The position numbers were made by a program, and so were the translations under genes. This document shows, in pieces, positions 12,212 through 25,129 of a stretch of 64,000 nt of DNA. The notes beneath the pieces are model-generated. The model saw nothing but the letters and a program-made list of their open reading frames with translations. It was not told where the DNA came from and searched no databases. Positions within the stretch are counted from its first letter, which is position 1. Each line of letters begins with the position of its first letter. Location: positions 52,467,457 to 52,531,456 of the forward strand of contig NC_080420.1 in the NCBI RefSeq assembly GCF_029873635.1, read 5' to 3'. This stretch comes from Malania oleifera. Its lineage: Eukaryota; Streptophyta; Magnoliopsida; Santalales; Ximeniaceae.

Positions 12212-12700
12212 TGATATACCCTAAATATATATCAGGGTCAAAACAGTCCATTTGTCATAATGGAGCATTAAGGTGCAGCAGCAATCAGGGCCATCATCGC
12301 TTAAGGATAGCTGCTCTGGAGGGGTCAATCCCATGCAGGTCAGAGTGGCCCATGCCCGAGCCACTGACAGCTGTTATTAGCTCCTTAAAGGCCAGAGCGA
12401 TTCACGCCCATGCCATAACTGACCAATAAATGGCCATACACCCTTAGGTCAACTTCAACCACTATAAGTAGGGACCTGAGCAAGAGGCCAAGGTAAGTCA
12501 CTCTCAATCCAATTTACTATTGCATTCAACCTTTTTGAAGTGTTCCCTTACTTAGGCATCAGAGTGATCCCCTAGAGTACACCCAAAGTCCTCCAAGCCT
12601 ACTTTGTTTTCACACTTTTCAGGTCATCAAAAGTCGAAGAGCAACGTCGCAGGTCCCAACCATTTTTATCTCGCAACACTCAGTTTTCTAATATTTAGAT
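12212..12700 (+). mobile_element. Tat-type gypsy LTR (right end not resolved)
   Basis: Starts TGATATACCCTAAATA after the purine tract. A TATA-like CACTATAAGTAGGG is near 12461, and the downstream phrase TTAGGCATCAGAGTGATCCCC near 12554 is typical of Tat-family LTRs. I cannot fix the 3' end; sequence character changes near 12690-12720. Confidence 0.6.
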
Positions 12701-13404
12701 TTGCTAAATTTTCTCTTTTTTATCAATAAAATTAAAATGAAAGAAATAATATGCAAAAAAAAATCCGCGTTTAGATTGTAATAACAAAGTCCATAATCCA
12801 GCATATATTTTAATCAAAATATGGTCATCCATCATTCAAAATGCGAAAGAAATATAACATAATCCAAAATAAGCATGTGAACTAAGATGGTTTAGGAGAA
12901 AATAAATAAGAGAGCTAAGCACAACAAAATAGTAGCATCAAACATTTCAACCCAGTTTAGTGTTTTTGACTTTTCTGCTATCTTCAAGCACTTATCCTTA
13001 TTCCTTATTCAAAATTCTTATGCAGTAAGCTCAATTTGCTTCATATTTTCTTTCTTTTGATTTTAGATAATTTTTTTCTTTTTGCATATAAATACCCAAA
13101 ATTCATATGGTTTTCCAAATCTCGATACTTTCTAAGTTGGCCTTGTATAATCCAAGATTTCTTCATTTGTGGCCAACAATGCTATTCTTGTATTTATTTG
13201 TTTCAATATTATTGTTGTCAATAATCTCATAAACTCTTCTTTAAGATTTTCCATTTCAACTAGTTCAATATCCTTGTATTAATTGGGATTAAGTGACTTT
13301 CCATATATTGAACAAGGAGAAATTTTCTTCTTAAATTTGACTATCTTGAATTTTATAGACTATTCCTAATATATTTGGAGTTTTTAGTTTGTGAACTAGG
13401 CCTT
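12701..13404. other. AT-rich spacer, possibly further minus-strand copia sequence
   Basis: No open protein is recognisable. Parts such as 13130-13200 give short copia-gag-like peptides on the minus strand, in line with the gag remnant to the right, but too weak to call. Confidence 0.4.
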
Positions 13405-15345
13405 TTATCTAGGTATCCATACTTTCTTGGGTCCGGATGGTTTAGTAAGTGATATTTCTTTTATTCTCCAAATTTGTCTAGTTTTTACACCCTTTCTCTT
13501 TGATGGACATTCAAACTTAATGTGCCATTTCTCCTTACATAGAAAACAAGTGGTATGTATGTAAGCATTTAAGGAGGTGCTAGTATAGTCTTTGGAGGCT
13601 TTTGCAAAGTACCCCATGTAGAGGTTTTTTTTCCTTGTATTCTTAACTCCATTGAATCCTTTGCCTTCATTATTCAAGGACATTCTTTGTGCGCCAATTA
13701 TTTTATCAAGATTTTATTTTCCTTTAGTGAAGTTGTAGATGATTTTGGCTTGATCATCAATTTTTTTCTTAAGATCACAGATTTATGAGTTTTGTATATT
13801 TTTACCATTTTCTTGATTTTGAGACATTTGGCTCATTTTGTTTTCTAGTTCTGAAATATATAGATTTTTCTCATTATCAATGGAAGTTTTGGATCTTAGA
13901 TCTTCCAATTCTTTCGTCACCTTGTCATTCTTGCTTTATAATCTCTTGATTTTTAAATCCTTTTCTTTTTCAGCAAGATTTTTAGATTCTAATTCTTCCA
14001 TTACAGCTTCATTCTTATTTTTCAACGACATATATCATTTGGTCACTTTAACTAGAATCTTATGAACCTTGAATAATTCACTTTGTAGTCCTTTATAAGA
14101 TGGTATACTCTCATCATTGGATTCATCATTTCTAGATTCACTGCATGATTCATTAAAAGATTTGGATGAGGAACTTTGTTCATCATAATCGTCTTATGCC
14201 ATAAAGCAAGTATAAGCAACTTCTTGGTTGCTTGATTCACTTTCTGAACTATTGGAACTAATATTGTCCCATGTAGTTGCCTACATGGCCTTTTTCTTTT
14301 TCTTCTTAGAATCCCTCTTAATTTGTGGACAATCCAATTTAATATGCCCAACTTTCTTACAATTATGACAAGTAGGGGGTTCCATTTTAGTTTCTTTTTT
14401 ACTTGTTTCCTCTTCATCTGATTTGGAGTCCTCGAATTTTCTTATAAATTTATTCTTCTTTCTAAGGATTTTCTCAAGTTTCTTGGTTATGAAGGCTATA
14501 TCATTTACATCCATCACTTCTGCATCTTTATCACTAGAGCTTTCACTTAAGGCTTTAAATGCAATGGACTCCTTGTTTTTAGATTTTCCACTTTTTCGTT
14601 TATTGTCATCTCATAAGTGAGTAGAGAACCTATTAATTCATCTAGGGAGGTATTTTTCAAATTTCTTCCTTCAGTTATTGTAGTGGCCTTAGGTTATCAA
14701 ATAGGTGGAAGTCCTCTAAGAATTTTTCGAATCATTTCATAAGTTGAGTAATTTTTTCCTAAGGCATTGAGGGTGTTTATTAACCTAGTGTACATACTAA
14801 TGATGGTTTCATCCGGGTTCATCCTAAAGGCCTTATACTCGCTTGTGAGCATGTTGATTCTATTATCTCTAACATCAACCTTCCTTCATAGGTTACTTCT
14901 AGTTTATCCCATATTTCTTTGACTGATTTACATGTCATGACCCTATTGAATTCATTTACATCAAGGGCACAATATAGTGCATTCATAGCACTTGAATTTA
15001 CTTGCAACATGTTAAAATCATTGCCCATCATCTCATTTTCATCTTTAGGTATTTCTTTACCATCCATTGTTTTAGAGGGGATGTGGTCACCATGTGTGAC
15101 AACTTTCCAAGCTTTCCAATCCATGGTTTGCAGGTATATCCTCTTTCATTGTTTCCGAAAAGTATAGTTGACTCCACAAAAGAGAGGCGGTCTATATGAG
15201 GATTAACCTTCGGCAAAGGAAGATACACCTTCCAAGATTCAGCTTTTATGTATGTAGCTGACAAAAGCCCTATTATTAATACACAAAATATACTAGATTT
15301 TTCAATATGAAACACAATAGATATTTTCAACCACTCATCCAAAAC
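13405..15345 (-). pseudogene. SIRE-type copia gag remnant of element G
   Basis: On the minus strand, from right to left: a UBN2-type gag segment (MDWKAWKVVTHGDHIP, ALDVNEFNRVMTCKSVKEIWDKLEVTYEG; 15124-14819), a first zinc knuckle CHNCKKVGHIKLDC near 14335-14380, Lys/Glu/Ser-rich coils, and a second knuckle CFLCKEKWHIKFEC with the following GPKKVWIPR near 13405-13550. Two CCHC motifs and GPKKVW are usual in SIRE/Maximus gags. The pol region that should follow is not recognised. Broken fossil. Confidence 0.8.
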
Positions 15346-15349
15346 TCAT

Positions 15350-16013
15350 ATTTCAAACCAATCACTTTCAAGATTAAACATCGTTGTTGATTTTCTTTTA
15401 ATGACTTTTGAGTCATGGGTGTTAATCAATCAACATACTCCCTTATCATTTCCGCAATAAGATTTGATCAACTAACGTACTCCCTTTTGGTTTCTGCAAT
15501 CCCAAAGTCAAATTAATTTTTAGTTTATTTAATATCCTTTCCACATAGTTTATATGAGCAGAAAATTTAAAAATAAACCATACAGTTAATATGAATGGAA
15601 AATTAAAGAGAGTAGGGAAGAGAGTGAGACATGAGTTTTACAAGGTTCGGTTATACCTGCCTATGTCCTCGCCTTAGGCAACACACCTAAGGATTCCACT
15701 ATACCACTCCTTTACGGGCGGTGCAAATCTTCTACAACACTCCTTCAATAGGCTAGAGCCCTCCTCTCTAAGCGATACCCCACACTCAGTTACACAAGAA
15801 TTCCTCTTCTTGCAAATCCAACAATCCAACAATCCTGAATCATCACAAAAACAAAAAACAAATGGTGTACAATGACACTTTCTACAAGAGTTGATTAGTA
15901 CAATTGATTAGCACAATATACTTCAATAATAATCAATGTAGAAAGAATAAAGCTCAAGATAATATCACCAAGGTTCTTTAGATTTGAAAAATCTCAATAG
16001 AAACTCAAAGAAC
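15350..16013 (-). mobile_element. LTR G, left part (3' half of a minus-strand SIRE LTR)
   Basis: Contains the SIRE U5 block in reverse (15642-15678, reading AAGGCGAGGACATAGGC on the minus strand) and ends at the CATGG target site at 16014-16018, where element B interrupts it. The LTR resumes at 25130. The boundary with the gag leader is not resolved; I found no primer site there. Confidence 0.65.
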
Positions 16014-16018
16014 CATGG

Positions 16019-17909
16019 TGTTGATCTCATTGGTCACACCTAGTTTTGATTATGACAAATACTCTTGGTACTGATGGTTGTACTAAGAAGTGCATGTAGG
16101 TTCACCTTGTGCGCGCTTTAGGACTAAAAGACGTATCATGATGGCGTGCAGTGTTCGTGCCAAAGACTGAAGATCTATGTATTTGTATTCATTTGATTAT
16201 TTCTTCATTCTGGGATGTAATTTATTATGAACTGTGCATGTGTATGACTTGTAATAATTTGCATCATGCATGATAGGTAGGCATGCTCAAAATGACCATA
16301 GTTCGACTTTAGGTACCTACCAAACCTATGTCGTGTAAAGCCGCTCGGGCGACCGAACAAGTCAACACGTTGACTTAGCTTCGAGCAACCGAACCTCTTT
16401 TGAACGTATCTTTCTCGAGCACCTGAATGCTTGTTAGAGCACTTTTCAACTACTCGAGGGACCGAATGTCTACATTCAAATAGAAGCTCGAGTGACCGAA
16501 CTGCCTGGTTCGGTTAACAAAACTCAGCTTCGGACACCCGAACCTTGGATATTTGGCTACTAACTTTGGTTTAGCCAACCGGTCCTCAACTCGGGCACCC
16601 GAACCTCTTAGAGTTGAATTTTTGACTGTGTCTGTTTGGGAACCTGAACCTCTTGCCGGACGACCGAACCTTGCGGGTTAAAATAAATTTTACTGATTTT
16701 TTAAATGAGGTAAACTGGGTTAATTTGCTTAATGGTCTTTTAAACAATTTTAATTATACCCACTATGTCCCCAACAGTCAAAAAAATCCTTCTTGCCTAG
16801 ATATACTCATTCATTTGTCTTAATTAGCAAGGATTAGAAAACTTGATTAGGGCAAAAATTCTCTCAACTTTCAAAACCCTAAAAACCCTATATTAGCCAA
16901 ATATTTCTTCTAAAAATTCACATACTCCTCATTTTCTTTATCTAAGCATTGTAAGTATCTCTAAAAGGCTATTGTGCTTAAATCTCTCTAGTTTATACTC
17001 TCTCTTCGTATATTGATTGATTTATTTTATTTGAGAGTATAGCCTAAAGTTCTTCCACCGATTTCATTTGATAAATCGAGTATGGAAAGACTTTGAGGGT
17101 TTTGGTTCTTGCATTATTGTTGCAAGTTTCCTAAACCTAGATTTTGTGTGCAAAAATATTTTTATAAAAAGTTAGTCTTTCAAACAACTCCATTGTGCTT
17201 TATACATTGAAATTCCTATTGAGTTTGTTTGATTTATCTTGCTTAGCATATTTCAAACCCTGATCTGATTTTGTGATATTCAAATAGTGTAATTCAAATC
17301 TTGCTTAGATATACACTCTAGATCTGGACTAAAAATATATACTTGATTGAGTGTTTAGCACACATTAGAGCACTGAGCATATTTGCATATCATTCATGCT
17401 TGCATTATTGATTGAGCTATATTGGTGCACACAGCTGCTTGTGTTGAAGTGCATTTCCGTGTACAAACAATTTATACACATTGGTTGTATTCCAAGCACG
17501 GGCTTGAAGAGAGAGACTAGCCGTATGGAATAGTCCTGGATTGGCTTAGACCCAGTTAGGAAAGCTAGGTGAGCCATCCTGTTAAGGCGTGTCGGTTGAG
17601 GTCAACCCCTTGAATTGACCTGGTTATATAAGGTGTTGCTCCACCCGTTTAAGTGAGCATTATTGTGGTAATCCTTGTGCCGGTATGGCCAAGGTGGGGA
17701 CATAGGCACAGTTGGCCGAACCCCGATAACATATCGTGCATGTTCTTTACATTTTCGTAATTTACATTTACTACATGTGTATGTTTGTTTGATGATTGCA
17801 TAGGCTGACCTTAGGCTAAATTACATTGTTGTTAAAATATGTAGACCTAGGTAACAAATTTTTTAAATACCCAATCCCCCCCCCTTTTGGGGTTGCACCG
17901 TAACTATCA
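16019..17909 (+). mobile_element. 5' LTR of element B
   Basis: Begins TGTTGATCTCATTGGTCACACC-like sequence and ends GCACCGTAACTATCA, directly before the primer site. It carries TTTTGATTATGACAAAT at 16044-16060, a palindrome array at 16338-16680, the block AAGGTGGGGACATAGGC at 17691 and a C-run near 17877-17884. Confidence 0.9.
16338..16680 (+). repeat. Palindrome array in U3 of element B 5' LTR (CTCGGGCGACCGAAC core)
   Basis: Around ten copies of an imperfect palindrome of the form CTCGGGCNACCGAAC spaced 20-50 bases. The same array recurs in the 3' LTR at about 23515-23880. A TATA-like stretch follows at 16797-16806; it is better preserved in the 3' LTR (TATATATA at 24003-24010). Confidence 0.8.
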
Positions 17910-17923
17910 ATTGGTATCAGAGC
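17910..17923 (+). promoter_or_regulatory. Primer-binding site of element B
   Basis: ATTGGTATCAGAGC directly follows the 5' LTR and matches initiator tRNA-Met. Confidence 0.9.
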
Positions 17924-17961
17924 CTCGTCACTTAAACTTAGACGTTATTTAGTAAAAGATC

Positions 17962-19269
17962 ATGATGACTCGTGTTAGTGCATCCCCTTCATGTGAGGGA
18001 AGATTAGTCACACACCCACCTGTATTTTGTGGTATTGATTATGCTATATGGAAATTTAGAATGATTGTGTATGTGCAAGCTCTAAATTGGAAATTTTGGA
18101 AAGTCATTGATCAGGGTGATTTTGTGTGTATGAAGTCTATTGGGTGTACTAATGTTCCTAAATATGAGTTTGAAATGAATGATCATGATAGGGACTTAGT
18201 GCAAGTAAACTTTAATGCCATGAATACCTTACTGCATGCTTTATATTCTAATGTTTTATGTGAGGTCATGGATTGTAGTAGTGCTAAGCAGATTTGGGAT
18301 GAACTTGAGTGGAGATATGGTGCGTCCATGCAAAAGGGAGTCATCTCTCCATGTGACTCAGGCTTCACTAATCTTAAGGAAGGTAACCAGTGTTATGTAG
18401 CTTTAACTTTTGATGAGGTTATTTCAGTCCCTTCTGTCTTTGTAGATGAATATGAGTATGATTCTTGTGCTGATTTGAATACTGCATCTGATACTGAATC
18501 ATATGATAGCACTGATAGTGAAAGCATGCTTACTTATCAGGAATTGCAAATTGAATATCTTAGGACTCATAAGTTACTTGTTAAATGTAATAAGAAATAT
18601 TATGTTTTGGAAAACAAGTATGAAGCATGCATGAAATAATGTGACTCTAAAGTTTTTGCTGAAAGAGAAAATATTTTGAAAATCAATAGTCTAGAAAGCA
18701 AGAATGAATCATTGGAAAATGAGTTAACTGTTTTGAAATCTAAAACTTCTAATGATGATAATAAAGATTACTTGATTGCAGATCTTGAAAGTAAAGCAAA
18801 CAACATGTCTAAAGAACTCTTGAAACTTCAGAATGTTTGCAAAAATTTGGAGAACTCAAAAATTCAAGATCTAGAGAATAAAATAGAAGACTAATCTAAG
18901 ATCATCTTTAAGTTCACTAGAGGCAAGGAAAACTTTGATAAACTGTTAGGTGCACAAAAGATGACTTTAGATAAAGAAGGTATAGGTTACAATGGGATTG
19001 AAAACAAGAAAAGAAAGAACCTATACATGGGGTACTTTGTAAAAAAGTCGAAACACTATGCCAGTACCTCCTCTAGTCCATACACTCACACCACATGCAT
19101 CTTATGTAAAAAGAAGGGGCACACAAAATTTGATTGCCTGTTTAAAAGAAAAGGTGTGAAACCCAAGCAAGTATGGAAAGTCAAAGTATCACCAAATTCT
19201 AACCCATCAAATATAAAAAGAAGAAAAATGGTATGGATGGTTAAGAAAGAAAAGGAAGGACTTGCTTAA
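17962..19269 (+). pseudogene. gag remnant of element B
   Basis: The frame opens MMTRVSASPSCEGRL, then a UBN2-like gag core (PPVFCGIDYAIWKFRM, NWKFWKVIDQGDF, NVLCEVMDCSSAKQIWDELE). An acidic segment and a Glu/Lys-rich coiled coil (18676-18894) follow. The C-terminal part at 18961-19269 has NLYMGYF and a CCHC knuckle CILCKKKGHTKFDC with KPKQVWKVK. This is the SIRE gag plan. The gag is broken but most of its length is visible. Confidence 0.85.
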
Positions 19270-20107
19270 ACAGGAATTACATAATCACATAGCTCTTCCT
19301 TAGTAGTTAGGATTAGATGTAGGGGGTAGCATTCTCTAAAAGGTTAGGTAGTGGCTTGGGGCTAATTAATATGAAATCTTGTATATTCACCATTCCAAAA
19401 GCATACCAAGCATCTTGGAGAATTAAGCCAATATGTAAATTCAAGTACAAAACCAATCTGGCCTAAATGAATATTCTTGTTGGTTTAAATATATATCATT
19501 GGTTGTTTAAATAAAAATCCTCTCCTAAATGGACATGGCATGAGTGCCTTTCATTTAAACTTCAAGTCACTTAACACTTGCTCAAATATGAACATCTTAC
19601 GTTAAGCATACTTAGTCCATTGTTCAGCTTTGAGGTTTGGAATTAAAGTCATAAATCCTGCCCTAATCTTACGTTGAAGCCATTTCATTGTCCTAACTCC
19701 TACAGATAATCCATAGGGTCTCTTGCTTTAAGAAATAGATCAAATATGAATAAATAGACCTAGGTCGGGTGACCAAACCTATAAGCACATTTGCACTTCG
19801 GTCGACCGAACTAGAAGGTTAACCACGTCGTTGACCTCATTTCGGGCGGCTGAATCTTCATGTTCAAATCTACTCGGGCCGCTGAACTGTCTTCGGGTCC
19901 CCAAATATATATTCGGGCTACCAAACTGAGCATTTTGGGCGACCGATTGAGTTAGTTTAAAATCTGTTCGGGCAGCCGACCCTCGAAAATACAAAATGGC
20001 CCTTGAAATTCAGCCAACCGAACCTTTCTTCGGGCTGCCGAATAGACTTAGTAAGCCCTCATAATTAAAGCTATTCGGGCGACCAAACCAATGCTCAGGC
20101 ACCTGAA

Positions 20108-20159
<52 letters not shown>

Positions 20160-20259
20160 GGTTCTCCGCGAAAAATGGTTCATTTTCTCCACACATTTGA
20201 GAGCCTCCTTAGCTTTTTCTCTCACAGCCTTCCCCAGCCTTCTGTTAGATTCATTTCCA
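19270..20259 (+). other. Interior spacer of element B with palindrome array
   Basis: No protein seen. At 19761-20106 there are about nine motifs such as CGGTCGACCGAAC, TTCGGGCGGCTGAA and ATTCGGGCGACCAAAC, of the same kind as the LTR arrays. They end at a (CA)n(TA)n microsatellite (20109-20159), about 100 bases before the envelope-like frame. Confidence 0.7.
20109..20159. repeat. (CA)n(TA)n microsatellite
   Basis: Eighteen CA units followed by seven TA units, read directly. Confidence 0.97.
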
Positions 20260-21403
20260 TGGCCAGAGATGAGATACGTGTTGCCACGGGTGTCCCATTG
20301 GATCAGTGGTTTCCCATACCCGATCGAAGAATAAAATATGAGAGAGTGTTTCGTCTGAAGGATCTCATTCTAGGAAAAATCCTCGATATCGAATTCATGC
20401 AAACCCACTTCAACAATGTTCTAAACATGTTTCAATATTAGGGATGGTACGAGCTCATCGCCTTTCAGCCCAGGGGGATGTACCTACTGCTCGTCCGGCT
20501 CTTCTATGCAACCTTGCCCAAGATGGCTAAGGCTATTACACCATGGTACTAGAGACAAACATCCACTTCGATGATGCATACCTGGTGGAGACTTTTGACA
20601 TCCAGCATGGCGACTTCATTTGCCCCGATTCCTCCTCCACTTGGATAGCCGAGCAGGACTTCACTGTGAGTAACTTTTTCAATTTGGTCATGACAAACCC
20701 TGTGGCTGACTTGACCTATACCCCCAGCTACAGATCCTTGACTTTGGAGGCAAAGGTGGTACACCACCTGATTTCCTATAATATTTTGCCCAAGTTAGGA
20801 TCGAGGGATCATGTGTCCTACTTGGACTGCTTCGTCATGTGATGTCTCCTTACTAGGAAGAATCTAGACCTACCTAGATTGATCCTACAGTGGATGTTTG
20901 TCAACCCCATGGGAAAGAGGATCATTTTGCCCTACGGTGGCATTCTATCTAGGATATTCGTTAGGGAAAGGCTGAATAGGTCACCACTAGCTACCATCAA
21001 GAAGGTGCGACCCTATGACGTCTTCAACTCCATACCTTAAATTTGATGGGATATGAGCTGAGTGGCAACATGTGGTTGCCTACTACACATGAGAGAAAGC
21101 TAGGAGGTCCCACAGGAGCTACCCCATATACCGTCTACCGTCGAGATCATAGTAGCCATCATAGATCTCTCCGCCTCATTTCAGGAGTTTCGAGTCTCCA
21201 TGACTGAGCAGGCATCTTCTTCTCAGGCTAGACTTGACTCCCTTACAGCGAGTTCACTGACTTCCAGTCTGAGGTGCGGGCTAACTTCCATATCCTTGGT
21301 AAGTGGCTGCGAGAGATGAATGACGAGGATATCAGTGAGGATGACCAGATGGAGTTGAGTGAGGAGGAGGGAGATGACGATTATGACGATGGAAAGACCT
21401 AGG
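20260..21403 (+). pseudogene. Envelope-like / plant transposon-protein domain remnant in element B
   Basis: Peptides coded here (MARDEIRVATGVPLDQWFPI near 20260; RLFYATLPKMAK; TLEAKVVHHLISYNILPKLG; ILPYGGILSRIF) resemble the domain called putative plant transposon protein, found in the region after integrase in Athila, Tat and some SIRE elements and often described as envelope-like. A Glu/Asp-rich tail (EDDQMELSEEEGDDDYDD) closes it at about 21330-21400. Broken in several places. Assignment is from memory of the family, not from a search. Confidence 0.55.
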
Positions 21404-22214
21404 AGTGCTTCATAAGGATCCAATCCGTCATTCTACAGCTCCTTATTTGATCATCTATTTTATTTTATTCAGATACATTTTTTTATTTGGTCTGTATCTA
21501 TACTTAAAGCAGCTTATATATCTGTTCCAATTTGACTTTCATATTCACCACTCACATAGAGATACTATGATATGGTGACTGTGCTTTTGATCATGATATA
21601 TATATATATATATATATATATATCTACAGTACTTTGATTTGCATGTGTTTGTGTTTAAATGGTTATTCTATTGAAATACATGCTTAGTATAGAAAACCTC
21701 CTGCATGGCGGATGCAGTGGATGAGAATTGTCTGCTGGTAGATTATAGGTTCTCGCATGCTTTACTCTTGAAATATTGCCTCTTTGAGAATCATTTTTGT
21801 GCAGGTTAATTTTAGGAAATGTCCTGTTTACAGCTGGCATGCTACCAAATTTTCTGCAGACATTTGCCCAAAATATTTGAGATGATTTGCTTTGTTGTGT
21901 GCAAATGTGATTTATACTTAAAGTCTAAATACTTATGCTTGACTCATTTGCGTTAAATGGTTAAACTCCTTGGGGCTGGTTGTGCATATTTATTTAGAAT
22001 ACTGGCAGATTCTTATGGATTGCTCACATCTTCAGACAAAATGCTGCTAAAATTTTTGAAATCTTTGCACATAACCTAATATCATTTTCTTAATACTAAA
22101 CTCCTTAAAACTTGAGTGTGTTTCAAAGATAATTTGTGAATTTTACTCATTGATTTATAAATAAAATGCATATTCTTAGGGGGAGTCATTTATATAAAAA
22201 TTATTAGTCTCTGG

Positions 22215-22270
<56 letters not shown>

Positions 22271-23038
22271 TGCATTCACTGCTATATCTTTTGGAAAATA
22301 TAATAACAATTGGTATCAATGTACACATCTTGGTAAATCTATATTTGAAATCACGTTCATTTCAAAACTAACAATAAGTCCTTATAACTAGTGGTATTGT
22401 TTTAACAATTGGTATCTTCTCTACCACTTAGTTATAACAATTGGTATCAGACTCACACGTTTAATATACTATACTTTATGGGCATACTTGTTTGTTTTGG
22501 AAACCAAAGATGATTATGATAAAATTAACTTTAAAATATTTTTGAAAGGATGAGTGAAAACCAAATAAAAGATTCATCTTTATCCTTGCATAATCATCCA
22601 TTTGGGGAGTATAGAACATTAAAATTGTTAACATGCTGCATGCTTCTTTCATTTCCTTGATGCATATTCTATTTGGGTTAATTAATTGAAATATGCTATA
22701 TACTATTCATTATACCTTCAAACAAGTCACTTAGGTACAAAGTTATAATTGGGAATTGTCTACTTTCAAACGGCATGCTGCCGAATTTTTTAAGTCTTCC
22801 CAATATACTTCTTGTATCTAATTGATGTCCTTTGCCTTCGCGCTTTATTGCTTACCCCTTTTTGCTGTTGCCAAAAGGGGGAGAAGAGGCAAAAGTGGGT
22901 ATTACTGTGGTTATTATTGTGTTCTATTTTACTTATATCTGTTATTACCCATATCTTTATGCATAATGTCAGGGAGAACCTTTCTTGGCTAAACCCACTT
23001 TTTCATAAGGTATTTGTTATCATCAAAAAATGGGAGAT
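21404..23038 (+). other. 3' untranslated part of element B with TA microsatellites and polypurine tract
   Basis: Mostly AT-rich with no gene. (TA)n tracts lie at about 21597-21623 and 22217-22268. Repeated phrases AACAATTGGTATC occur at about 22306, 22405 and 22437. A purine patch CCAAAAGGGGGAGAAGAGG is at 22873-22891 and the tract AAAAAATGGGAGAT ends right before the 3' LTR. Confidence 0.7.
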
Positions 23039-25124
23039 TGTTGACCTCATTGGTCACACCCAGTTTTGATTATGAAAAATACTCTTGGTACTGATTATTA
23101 TACTAAGAAGTGCATGCAGGTTTACCTTGTGCACGCTTTAGGAGTGAAAGACGTATCATGGTGGCGTGCAGTATTCATGCTGAAGAATGAAGATCTATGT
23201 GTTGTATTTTGTATTCATTTGATTTTTTCTTCATTCTGGGATGTAATTTATTACGAACTGTGTGCGTGTATGGCTTGTAATAATTTGCATCATGCATGAT
23301 AGGTAGGTATGCTCAAAATGACCATAGTTTGACTTTAGGTACCTACACAGACCTTAGGGATCACCCTTTAATCGACCGACACCGAATTTTTTCCGATAGG
23401 ATAGAAAGTCCTTAGGTCTCTAAATAAAGGCACTAATAAGTCCCCATTATCATCTTCATAGCAGAGGAATTACAATTGGTCAACATTGGATTGAAAATTG
23501 AAAAGGTTGAGAGGGTTTGGGCGACCGAACCTATGCCGTGTAAAGCGGCTCGGGCGACCGAACAAGTTAACACGTTGACTTAGCTTCGAGCAACTGAACC
23601 TCTTTTAAACGTATCTTTCTCAAGCACCAGAATGCTTGTCAAAGCACTTTTCAACTACTCGGGGGACCGAATGTTTACGTTCAAATAGAGGCTCGGGCGA
23701 CCGAACTACCTGGTTCGGTTAACCGAACTCAGCTTCGGGCACCCGAACCTTAGACATTTGGTTACTAACTTTGGTTCAGCCAAGCGATCCTCAACTCGGG
23801 CACCTGAACCTCTTAGAGTTGAATTTTTGACTGTGTCTATTTGGGCACCTGAACCTCTGGCTGGGCAATCGAACCTCGCAGGTTAAAATAATTTTTACTA
23901 ATTTTTTAAATGGGGTAAATTGGGTTAATTTGCTTAATGGTCTTTTAAATAATTTTAATTATACCCACTATGTCCCCAATGGTCAAAAAAATCCTTCTTG
24001 CCTATATATACTCATTCATTTGTCTTAATTAGCAAGGATTAGCAAACTTGATTAGGGAAAAAATTCTCTCAACTTTCAAAATCCTAAAAACCCTATATTA
24101 GCCAAATATTTCTTGTAAACATTCATATACTCCTCATTCTCTTTATCTAAGCATTGTGAGTATCTCTATAAGACTATTGTGCTTAAATCTCTCTAATTTA
24201 TACTCTCCCTTGGTATATTGATTGATTGATTTTACTTGAGAGTATAGCCTAAGGTTCTTCCACCAATTTTATTTGATAAATTGAGTGTGGAAAGACTTTG
24301 TGGGTTTTGGTTCTTGCATTATTGCTGCAAGTTACCTAAACCTAGATTTTGTGTGCAAAAATACTTTTATAAAAAGTTAGTCTTTCAAACAACTCCATTG
24401 TATTTTATACATTAAAATATCCTATTGAGTTTGTTTGATTTATCTTGCTTAGCATATTTCAAACCCTGATCTGATTTTGTGATATTCAAATAGTGTGTTT
24501 CAAATCTTGCTTAGATATACACTCTAGATCTGGACTGAAAATATATACTTGATTGAGTGTTTAGCACACATTAGAGCACTGAGCATATTTGCATATCATT
24601 CATGCTTGCATTATTGATTGAGCTATATTGGTGCACACATCTGCTTGTGTTGAAGTGCATTTCCGTGTACAAACAATTTATACACATTGGTTGTATTCCA
24701 AGCACGAGCTTGAAGAGGGAGACTAGCCCTATGGAATAGTCCCGGATTGGCTTAGACCCGGTTAAGAAAGCTAGGTTCGCCATCCTGTTAAGGTGTGTCG
24801 GTTGAGGTCAGCCCCTTGAATTGACCTGGTTTTATTAGGTGCCGCTCCACCCATTTAAGTAAGCATTATTGTGGTAATCCTTGTGCCAGTGTGGCCAAGG
24901 TGGGGATGTAGGCACAGTTTGCTGAACCCCGATAACATATCGTGCATGTTCTTTACATTTCCGCAATTTACATTTACTACATGTGTATGTTTGTTTGATG
25001 ATTGCATAGATTAACCCTAGGATAAATTACATTATTGTTAAAGTCTGTAGACCTAGGTAAAAAAAATTTTAAATACCCAATTCACCCCCCCCCCCCCCCT
25101 CTTGGGGTTGCACCATAACTATCA
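23039..25124 (+). mobile_element. 3' LTR of element B
   Basis: Begins TGTTGACCTCATTGGTCACA and ends CACCATAACTATCA followed by the duplication CATGG. Contains the palindrome array (23515-23880), TATATATA at 24003-24010, block AAGGTGGGGATGTAGGC at 24897, and a C-run near 25085-25099. Confidence 0.92.
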
Positions 25125-25129
25125 CATGG

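Larger units (their letters stand above)
16019..25124 (+). mobile_element. SIRE-like copia element B, both LTRs present, pol not found
   Basis: Two direct LTRs (16019-17909, 1891 bp; 23039-25124, 2086 bp) flank a 5.1-kb interior with primer site, gag and an envelope-like region, but I see no protease, integrase, reverse transcriptase or RNase H. Perfect 5-bp duplications CATGG lie at 16014-16018 and 25125-25129. The LTRs have visibly diverged and coding is broken in several places, so this is an old copy. It sits inside LTR G and is therefore younger than it. Confidence 0.9.
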
